A DNA stretch of 64,000 nucleotides from assembly GCA_050299555.1 (NCBI GenBank), contig JBNKWA010000030.1, forward strand, positions 7,821-71,820. Direction: 5' to 3'. Numbering within the stretch: position 1 is the first letter of the stretch; the number at the start of each line of letters is the position of its first letter. Of this stretch, positions 58,394-64,000 are shown piece after piece. This stretch comes from JBNKWA01 sp050299555 (GTDB lineage: Bacteria > Pseudomonadota > Alphaproteobacteria > Rhodobacterales > Rhodobacteraceae). The notes beneath the pieces were generated by a model that was not told the DNA's origin, made no database searches, and was given only the letters and a program-made list of their open reading frames with translations. The position numbers and the translations under genes are program-made.

Positions 58394-59937
58394 GATTGCC
58401 TCCAGCCGTGGGCCGCGACAAGCGCCCGGCGCGACAGCTTGCCATTGGCGCCGCGGGGCAGGGTGTCGAGGAAGCGGATTTCTCTGGGACACTTGTACGC
58501 CGCCAGATGACGGGTGCAATGGTCCCTGACCGATTCAGCATCCACCCGGCCATCCCCCGCGACAAAGGCGGCGATGACACGCACACCGTCGCGCACCGGC
58601 AGGTCGACAGCCGCCACGTCGGCAACCCCGGGCAGCCGGGCGATGCAATCCTCGACCTCGGTCGGCGAGACGCGATAGCCGCCCGCCGTCATCACGTCGT
58701 CGGCGCGGCCGAGATAGGCCACCAGCCCGGCGTCATCCATGGTGGCGAGATCGGCGGTGACGAACCAGCCGCCGCGCATGCAGGCAGCGGTTCCGTCCGG
58801 GTCGTTCCAGTAGCCCAGCATCAGCCCCGGGTCGCGGCGGTCGATGGCGATCAGCCCCGGTTCGGCCAGAGGCACCGGCTCGTCGCCGCCTTCTTCGGGC
58901 AGAAGTGCGATGCGCCTTCCTGGCTGCGGTAGGCCGGCCATGCCGTCGACTGGCGGGCTGTCGGGGCCGAAGGACAGGAAGGTCGAGCATTCCGACATCC
59001 CGAGTGCCTGGTAGAGCGGTCGTCCCGTTGTCGTTTCCCATCCGTGGCGCAGGCTGTCCGGCAACGCCTCGCCGGCAGACAGAGCGTGGCGCAGGTGATG
59101 GAACGCCTCGGCGGTGGCGTGACCTCGGTCGACCAGACGGCGAAAGATGCCCGGGACGGCGGCGAAGATGGTGGGGCGGTGGCGTCGGATGACCTCGGCC
59201 CAGTCCTCGGCGCTGGCCGGTCCGTCATGCACCAGCGCGGTGGCGCCGATGCCCCAGGGGTCGGTCAGCCCGGTGCCGAGCGTATAGGTCCAGTTGAAGG
59301 CGCCCGCGTGCAGCATGCGGTCGCCTGGGGTCAGCCCCATCCATCCCCGCCACATCATCTGCCGCGCAAAGGCGGCGCGATGGGCGTGCACCACGCCCCT
59401 GGCGCGGCCCGAGGTGCCCGAGGTGTAGACGATATAGGCAGGGTCGTCGGCGCGCGTCGCGGCGAACTCGCCGGTCGGCAGGTCCGCGAATCCGCGCCAT
59501 TCCGAGGCCTCGATCACCCTCATGCCCGGCTGCGCCGGTGCCGATACCCCGGGGCCGAGGCACAATCCGGCCGGCTGCAGGTCGTCGAGGATGCGTGCAA
59601 CCTCGTCATCGGTCAGTTGTGCCGACAGCGGCACCGGCAGGGCACCCATGCCCGCCAGCGCGAAGAACAGCACCGGCAATTCGGGTGTGCTCGGCAGCCT
59701 CAGCGCCACGCGGTCGCCGCGCCCCAGCCCGGCCTGCCGAAGACCGGTGATCGCGGCGCGAATGCGGCCCTCAAGCTCTGCGTATGTCCAGCGTTCCGTG
59801 ACACCCTTGGCGGTGACCAACTCCAGCGCCGGTTTGTCCGGCGAGGCCGACGCCCTCGCGGTGACATAGGCGCCGATGTTGAAGTCCGCAGGCGGCGCGG
59901 GCGGTTGTCCGCGGTCAGCCAGGGACAGGCCAGCCAT
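58390..59937 (-). CDS. AMP-dependent acid-CoA ligase (benzoate-CoA ligase-like)
   Basis: This 515-residue ANL enzyme has the P-loop YIVYTSGTSGRARGVVHAH (about 170), then LYQALGMSECSTF, a TGDL-equivalent VTADLATM and the catalytic Lys in PRGANGKLSRRAL. It resembles the benzoate/acetate/acyl-CoA ligase group used for aromatic or short-chain acids. The second residue of the TGD ribose motif is changed to A. It is the first gene of a three-gene overlapping operon (ligase, DsbA-like, MFS). It starts 3 bases after the patatin gene's stop, so patatin and bdhA may be on the same transcript. Confidence 0.88.
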   Translation of the reverse strand: MAGLSLADRGQPPAPPADFNIGAYVTARASASPDKPALELVTAKGVTERWTYAELEGRIRAAITGLRQAGLGRGDRVALRLPSTPELPVLFFALAGMGALPVPLSAQLTDDEVARILDDLQPAGLCLGPGVSAPAQPGMRVIEASEWRGFADLPTGEFAATRADDPAYIVYTSGTSGRARGVVHAHRAAFARQMMWRGWMGLTPGDRMLHAGAFNWTYTLGTGLTDPWGIGATALVHDGPASAEDWAEVIRRHRPTIFAAVPGIFRRLVDRGHATAEAFHHLRHALSAGEALPDSLRHGWETTTGRPLYQALGMSECSTFLSFGPDSPPVDGMAGLPQPGRRIALLPEEGGDEPVPLAEPGLIAIDRRDPGLMLGYWNDPDGTAACMRGGWFVTADLATMDDAGLVAYLGRADDVMTAGGYRVSPTEVEDCIARLPGVADVAAVDLPVRDGVRVIAAFVAGDGRVDAESVRDHCTRHLAAYKCPREIRFLDTLPRGANGKLSRRALVAAHGWRQS

Positions 59938-59940
59938 GCC

Positions 59941-61023
59941 TCAGGCCGGACGGGTTTCGCCGCCCGGCCCACTGGGCGAGAAGGCCCGGCGCAGGTCCAT
60001 GGTGCTGCGTTTGCCGATGTCGCCCCGATTGCGGTCGAGGAACCGTGTCATCGCCGCGTTCCCCGCCGCCCGCAGCCGGTTGAGGAACAGCGGGTCGGGG
60101 AACAGCTTGGTGGCGGCGCCGAGCTGGGTCATCAACTCGTCATCGGCGACCGAATGCAGGTTCACCCGCTTCATCATGCCTTTTTCGATGATGCCGTCAT
60201 CGATCAGCCGGCGTGCGAATTCGATGGCGCGCATTTCCGACAACAACGCGGCGTTGAAGCTGATCTCGTTCACGCGGTTCAGGATGTCCTGCGCCGTGCG
60301 TGGCACCTCGTCGCGTTCGATCGGGTTGATGTGGACAATGAGGATGTCGTCGCAAACGGTATGATAGAACAGTGGAAACAGCGCCGGATTGCCCATGTAG
60401 CCGCCATCCCAGAACGCCTCTCGCCGCCCGGTCGTGTGATCGTCAATCTCGATCGCCTGATAGAGCGTCGGCAGGCAGGCCGAGGCCAGGATCGCGTCCG
60501 CCGTGATCTCGAAGCCGTGGAACACGCGGATCTTGCCGGTGCGCACGTTGGTGGCCGAGATGAACAGTTTCGGGCCCTCGCTGCGGTCGAGGCATTCGTA
60601 GTCGACCAGCGTCTCCACGGTCGAGCGCAGCGGGTGATAGTTCAGCGGGTTGAGCTGATAGGGCGAGAAGGTGCGGCTGAGCGCGTCGCCGACGAGATAG
60701 GCCGGGCTGTTCTCGACCATGCGCGAATAGAGGTCTGGCGTCGGCGAAAAGATCGTCAGCCAGTCGAGGATGCGGTCGTCGCCCTGGGCCAGGCGCCCGG
60801 CGATACCGTCCCAGAAGGTCTCCAGCGCCTTGACGGCGCCCTTGCGGCCGCCGCGCACCCAGCCCGACTTCAACGCCGCCGCATTCATCGCCCCGGCCGA
60901 GGTGCCCGAGATACCCTCGATCTCGATGTCGTCCTCGTCCAGCAGCCGCTCCAGCGCGCCCCAGGTGAAGGCGCCGTGGGCGCCGCCCCCCTGCAGGGCG
61001 AGATTCAGGCAGGCCCCGGTCAC
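59941..61023 (-). CDS. patatin-like phospholipase
   Basis: This 360-residue protein has the patatin core: oxyanion GGGAHG (about 12-17), nucleophile Ser in GTSAG, and DGG in FWDGGYMGN for the catalytic Asp. The family hydrolyses acyl esters of phospholipids; near a 3-hydroxybutyrate dehydrogenase it might also act in PHA metabolism. There is no clear signal peptide. GTG at 61023, overlapping the bdhA stop (GTGA), gives the usual N-terminus. ATG at 61035 adds four residues and is equally possible. A C-terminal helical region follows the catalytic core. Confidence 0.88.
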   Translation of the reverse strand: MTGACLNLALQGGGAHGAFTWGALERLLDEDDIEIEGISGTSAGAMNAAALKSGWVRGGRKGAVKALETFWDGIAGRLAQGDDRILDWLTIFSPTPDLYSRMVENSPAYLVGDALSRTFSPYQLNPLNYHPLRSTVETLVDYECLDRSEGPKLFISATNVRTGKIRVFHGFEITADAILASACLPTLYQAIEIDDHTTGRREAFWDGGYMGNPALFPLFYHTVCDDILIVHINPIERDEVPRTAQDILNRVNEISFNAALLSEMRAIEFARRLIDDGIIEKGMMKRVNLHSVADDELMTQLGAATKLFPDPLFLNRLRAAGNAAMTRFLDRNRGDIGKRSTMDLRRAFSPSGPGGETRPA

Positions 61024-61820
61024 AGTGCCGTCCATCCGCCGTCGACGCTGATCGTCGTGCCGGTGATCTGCTCGGCCGCGTCCGAGCACAGGAACAGCGC
61101 GGTGCCGCCGATCTGTTCGACAGTGGCGAACGTCCTCGACGGCTGGCGGTCCAGCATCACCTCGCGGATCACCGTCTCGCGGTCCATGTTGTGGGCCTTC
61201 ATCTGGTCGGGGATCTGCGCCTCCACCAGCGGCGTCAGCACGTAGCCCGGGCAGATGGCATTGCAGGTGATGGCTTCCTCGGCGGTCTCCAGCGCAGTCA
61301 CCTTGGTCAGCCCGACGATGCCATGCTTGGCCGCCACATAGGCCGCCTTGAAAGGCGAGGCGGTCAGCCCGTGGGCCGAGGCGATGTTGACGACCCGGCC
61401 CCAGCCTTCCTTGCGCATCAGCGGCAGGGCCGCGGCAGTGGTGTGAAAGGCGGAACTGAGGTTGATGGCGATGATGGCGTTCCATTTCTCAATCGGAAAG
61501 TCGGGGATCGGCGCCACGAACTGGATACCGGCGTTGTTGACCAGGATGTCGACGCTGCCCAGCTTCTCGGCCGCCGTCGTCACCAGCGCCCGGCATTCGT
61601 CGGCCTTGGACATGTCGGCCTTGATGTAGACCGCCTTCACATTGTGCTCGGCGGCGACCTTCTCGGCCAGGGCGTGGTCCTCGGCCCGGTCGGTGAACGA
61701 GTTCAGCGCCACGTTGATGCCCGCCGCCGCCATGGCCTCGGCGATACCAAGCCCGATGCCCGAGTTGGAGCCGGTGATGACGGCAGTCTTGCCCGCTATG
61801 CCCATTGGATTATTCCCCAT
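61020..61820 (-). CDS. bdhA: 3-hydroxybutyrate dehydrogenase
   Basis: This short-chain dehydrogenase oxidises (R)-3-hydroxybutyrate with NAD, for breakdown of PHB. The 266-residue protein has the nucleotide motif AVITGSNSGIGLGIAE, NNAGIQ, and the catalytic Ser/Tyr/Lys in NIASAHGL and AAYVAAKHG. The C-terminus VEAQIPDQMKAHN-like segment and TGTTISVDGGWTAL are typical of this family. The ATG at 61820 follows GAGGA by 8 bases; MGIAGK at 61805 is an alternative. It is upstream of and coupled to the patatin gene. Confidence 0.93.
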   Translation of the reverse strand: MGNNPMGIAGKTAVITGSNSGIGLGIAEAMAAAGINVALNSFTDRAEDHALAEKVAAEHNVKAVYIKADMSKADECRALVTTAAEKLGSVDILVNNAGIQFVAPIPDFPIEKWNAIIAINLSSAFHTTAAALPLMRKEGWGRVVNIASAHGLTASPFKAAYVAAKHGIVGLTKVTALETAEEAITCNAICPGYVLTPLVEAQIPDQMKAHNMDRETVIREVMLDRQPSRTFATVEQIGGTALFLCSDAAEQITGTTISVDGGWTAL

Positions 61821-61938
61821 GCTGCGATCCTCGCGACGCAACATATGTGCTGCGGATGCGAAATGACAGCAAGATCACGCAATTGGCAGCCGTGGGACCC
61901 AGCGCCGGACAGGCCCCTTGCAGGCCCGGGCCGGGCAC

Positions 61939-62014
61939 AAAAAAACGCCCTCCGGATGGAGGGCGTTCAGTTATTGAGGCAGGTTTCATACAGGCAAGAA
62001 ACCTATCGAGCAGT
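61939..62014 (-). ncRNA. candidate small RNA between bdhA and the second yejA-like gene
   Basis: The predicted transcript is about 76 nt, from A62014 to the T-run at 61945-61939. It has a 7-bp stem (AGGTTTC/GAAACCT, complement of 61998-62004 and 61981-61987) with a 10-nt loop. A single-stranded linker (GCCTCAATAACTG) and an intrinsic terminator follow. No start codon or ribosome binding site suggests a peptide. Both the promoter and the terminator lie in a gene-free spacer, which is why an RNA gene is proposed. One part (complement of 61974-61991) can pair with the predicted 5' end of the divergent yejA-like mRNA. Expression is unproven. Confidence 0.6.
61944..61967 (-). terminator. intrinsic terminator of the candidate small RNA
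   Basis: A perfect 10-bp stem AACGCCCTCC/GGAGGGCGTT with a four-base loop is followed, on the minus strand, by seven T's (61945-61939). It is the clearest Rho-independent terminator in the window. Nothing on the plus strand ends here. Confidence 0.85.
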
Positions 62015-62020
62015 GGGTCA

Positions 62021-62049
62021 TTTATACGCAATCGGCCGCCTGCCGCCAA
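62021..62049 (-). promoter_or_regulatory. predicted sigma70 promoter of the candidate small RNA
   Basis: On the minus strand TTGGCG (complement 62044-62049), a 17-base spacer and TATAAA (complement 62021-62026). The implied start is near 62014. It is divergent from, and within 7 bases of, the predicted yejA-like promoter. Confidence 0.6.
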
Positions 62050-62056
62050 GATAAAA

Positions 62057-62085
62057 TTTGTGTGTCCCCAAGGGCTAGCTATGAT
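62057..62085 (+). promoter_or_regulatory. predicted promoter of the second yejA-like gene
   Basis: TTTGTG (62057-62062), 17 bases, TATGAT (62080-62085), or TTGTGT at 62058 with 16 bases. Predicted transcription start is about 62092, giving a leader near 30 nt before the ATG. Confidence 0.5.
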
Positions 62086-62122
62086 CGGTTGAGGCAGTTT
62101 CGTACCGACGGGGGGCTGAGGC

Positions 62123-63922
62123 ATGCGCTTGCGCAGAGGATTGTTGGCGTTGGCGGCGGTGGTGATGGCGTCGACCGCGCCATTTTCGACGCTGGCCGAG
62201 CCGAAGCATGGCATCGCTATGTATGGCGAACCGGCGCTGCCACCTGATTTTGTGTCACTCCCCTATGCCAACCCCGACGCGCCCAAGGGCGGCAAGATCG
62301 TGTTCGCCGAGGCTGGTGGCTTCGATTCCATGAACCCCTGGATCCTCAAGGGCAAGGCGCCCTGGGGGGTCAGGGTGCATGTCTACGAGTCGCTTCTGGG
62401 GCGTAGCTACGACGAACCCTTCACGCTTTACGGGTTGCTCGCCGAATCGGTCGAGGTGGGGCCGAATCGCGAATGGGTGGAGTTCCACCTCCGCCCGGAG
62501 GCGGCATTCTCGGATGGCACGCCGGTCACGGTCGAGGACGTGATCTGGTCGTTCGAGACCCTCGCCGAGAAGGGTGTGCCGCGCTATCAGACCGCGTGGG
62601 CCAAGGTTGCCTCGTCCGAGCCGGTGGGCGAGCGCGGGGTGCGGTTCACCTTCAACGCCGAGGATAACGAGCTGCCGCTGATCATCGGCCTGCGGCCGGT
62701 GCTGAAGAAGGCCGACTGGGATGGCCGGGACTTTTCGGAAAGCTCGCTCGACGTGCCCACCGGCTCAGGACCCTACGTCGTCGGCGGTTTCGAGCCTGGC
62801 CGCTTCATCGAGTTCAACCGCAATCCGGACTACTGGGGCAGGGATGTGCCCTTCAACCGCGGTCAGCACAACTTCGATGTCATCCGCTACGACTACTATG
62901 CCGATTCCGGGGTGATCTTCGAAGCATTCAAGGCCGGCGAGGCCTCGACCTGGCGCGAGACCAACCCGGCACGGTGGCAAAGCGAGTACGATTTCCCCGC
63001 CATGCGGTCAGGAGAGATCGTGAAATCCGAGATCCCGCACCAGAGGCCCTCGGGCATGGAGGGGTTCGTCTTCAACTCGCGCCGGCCGCTGTTTGCCGAC
63101 TGGCGGGTGCGTCAGGCGCTGATCGAGGCGTTCAACTTCGAGTTCGTCAACCAGACCCTGAACGGCGGTATCCTGCCGCGGATCCAGAGCTTTTTCGGCA
63201 ACTCGTATCTGGGCATGGATCAAGGGGCTGCCGAGGGCAAGGTGCGGGAGCTTCTGGAGCCCTTTGCGGCCGATCTGCTGCCCGGCACGCTCGAAGGGTA
63301 CAGTCTGCCGGTGTCGGACGGGTCGGACAGGAACCGCACCAACATGCGCTCGGCAGCGGCGCTGCTTGAGGAGGCCGGCTGGACCCTGCAGGACGGGGTG
63401 CTGAAGAACGCCGAGGGCACGCCCTTTGCCTTCACGCTGATGATCAGTTCTCCCGCGCACGAGGCGGTGGCCAACCTCTATGCGGATGCGCTCAAGGGCC
63501 TCGGGATCACCATGGACGTCGCCATGGTCGACAGCGCCCAGTTCACCGAGCGCAAGAACGCCTACGACTACGACATGTTCATCAACATCTGGATCCTGTC
63601 GCTGTCACCCGGCAACGAGCAGTATCTCTACTGGGGCCGCAAGGGCGTGACCGAACCCGGGACCCGCAACTATTTCGGCATGGATTCGGCCGCCGCCGAG
63701 GCGATGATCGACACCATGCTGGCCACCCGCGAGCCCGAGACGTTCACCGCCGCAGTGAAGGCGCTCGACCGCATCCTGATGGCCGGCCGCTATGTCGTGC
63801 CGCTGTGGTATTCCGACAAGAGCTTGCTGGCGCACAAGGCCGAGCTGCACTACCCCGAGCGGCTGCCGATCTATGGCGACTGGCTGGGGTTCCTGCCCGA
63901 TGTCTGGTGGTCCGAGCCCTGA
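62123..63922 (+). CDS. second YejA-like extracellular solute-binding protein
   Basis: This 599-residue SBP_bac_5 protein has a cleavable signal peptide (about 1-25, ending FSTLAEP). The motifs YANPDAPKGGKIVF, DSMNPWILKGKAPWG and FSDGTPVTVEDVIWSF parallel those of the binding protein at 44958, and it ends YVVPLWYSDKSLLAHKAEL. It should bind a peptide or similar ligand in the periplasm. No permease or ATPase follows before the window edge, and a strong hairpin comes 12 bases after the stop. It may therefore be an orphan using the YejBEF system or a distant one. The ATG at 62123 lies behind a G-run. The divergent candidate small RNA lies upstream. Confidence 0.92.
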   Translation: MRLRRGLLALAAVVMASTAPFSTLAEPKHGIAMYGEPALPPDFVSLPYANPDAPKGGKIVFAEAGGFDSMNPWILKGKAPWGVRVHVYESLLGRSYDEPFTLYGLLAESVEVGPNREWVEFHLRPEAAFSDGTPVTVEDVIWSFETLAEKGVPRYQTAWAKVASSEPVGERGVRFTFNAEDNELPLIIGLRPVLKKADWDGRDFSESSLDVPTGSGPYVVGGFEPGRFIEFNRNPDYWGRDVPFNRGQHNFDVIRYDYYADSGVIFEAFKAGEASTWRETNPARWQSEYDFPAMRSGEIVKSEIPHQRPSGMEGFVFNSRRPLFADWRVRQALIEAFNFEFVNQTLNGGILPRIQSFFGNSYLGMDQGAAEGKVRELLEPFAADLLPGTLEGYSLPVSDGSDRNRTNMRSAAALLEEAGWTLQDGVLKNAEGTPFAFTLMISSPAHEAVANLYADALKGLGITMDVAMVDSAQFTERKNAYDYDMFINIWILSLSPGNEQYLYWGRKGVTEPGTRNYFGMDSAAAEAMIDTMLATREPETFTAAVKALDRILMAGRYVVPLWYSDKSLLAHKAELHYPERLPIYGDWLGFLPDVWWSEP

Positions 63923-63934
63923 GGCGGGGGAGGC

Positions 63935-63968
63935 GCCGCCTTCGGGCCCATCGAGGGCCCTCGGCGGC
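63935..63968 (+). terminator. hairpin downstream of the second yejA-like gene
   Basis: GCCGCC-TTC-GGGCCC (63935-63949) pairs with GGGCCC-TC-GGCGGC (63955-63968) around a short loop, 12 bases after the stop codon. No T-run follows. It is probably a transcript end or 3' stabilising structure. The last 32 bases of the window show nothing further. Confidence 0.5.
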
Positions 63969-64000
63969 GGTCGCTGACGCTCCGGGCGCCGGGTGGGAGG

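Noticed and set aside
61845..62122. Short peptide gene instead of a small RNA in this spacer
   Set aside because: No frame in the predicted transcript has a start codon with a ribosome binding site and reasonable length before the terminator.

Overview
The window is a GC-rich chromosomal segment of an alphaproteobacterium, most likely of the Rhodobacterales (Rhodobacter/Paracoccus/Roseobacter relatives). Gene order and lineage-typical families support this: a DUF6446-type protein between glyQ and glyS; the run murA, DUF2948, GNAT, hisD, UPF0262, low-molecular-weight phosphatase, infA, maf, rne/rng, yacG, tRNA-Phe; a membrane-anchored CycM-type cytochrome c; and a small membrane protein of the type annotated as a SufBCD component. 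There is no prophage, insertion sequence or CRISPR array. Almost everything is housekeeping or core metabolism, packed into short operons with 4-base stop/start overlaps.

Layout. 1-3299: glycyl-tRNA synthetase (glyQ partial, DUF6446 protein, glyS). 3337-7177: a PPDK-like phosphotransferase and a SleB-type cell wall hydrolase. 7178-8094: the largest gene-free stretch, holding a 111-bp tandem repeat with 16-bp palindromes. 8095-13055 (minus): nadB, glmS and glmU (UDP-GlcNAc supply). 13239-15977: phosphoglycolate phosphatase and an EF-G-like protein with a degenerate G domain. 16275-20279: tRNA-Gly, an ABC exporter and an acyl-CoA synthetase. 20295-28037: a small ORF, tRNA-Thr and the murA to tRNA-Phe housekeeping cluster. 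28211-29215 (minus): a PD-(D/E)XK-like protein and the relic of a toxin-antitoxin pair. 29246-35510 (minus): a napFDAGHBC periplasmic nitrate reductase operon with a perfect FNR/DNR-type box upstream. 35645-39008: divergent oxyR and katG. 39189-44840: rsgA, SRP RNA, a DAO-family oxidoreductase, nudC, an SRPBCC-like protein, pheA and cytochrome c. 44958-50634: a yejABEF-type peptide importer. 50647-56498: YSC84 lipoprotein, hemB, a membrane protein and mfd. 56514-61820 (minus): Bcr/CflA transporter, DsbA/FrnE-like protein and AMP ligase, then patatin and 3-hydroxybutyrate dehydrogenase. 61939-63922: a candidate small RNA divergent from a second yejA-like gene.

The main non-annotated signal lies between bdhA and the second yejA-like gene. 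On the minus strand a TTGGCG-N17-TATAAA promoter, a stem-loop, a single-stranded linker and a perfect 10-bp intrinsic terminator with seven T's define a candidate small RNA of about 76 nt. Part of it is complementary to the predicted 5' end of the divergent yejA-like mRNA, because an 18-bp element is duplicated between the two transcripts. Other structural signals are two copies of a paired inverted-repeat (BIME-like) element about 29 kb apart, a 23-position hairpin right after katG, and a 14-bp-arm cruciform ahead of tRNA-Gly.

Functions come from reading the translated sequences against remembered family features. No database search was run. Start codons were chosen from Shine-Dalgarno position, overlaps and expected family length.
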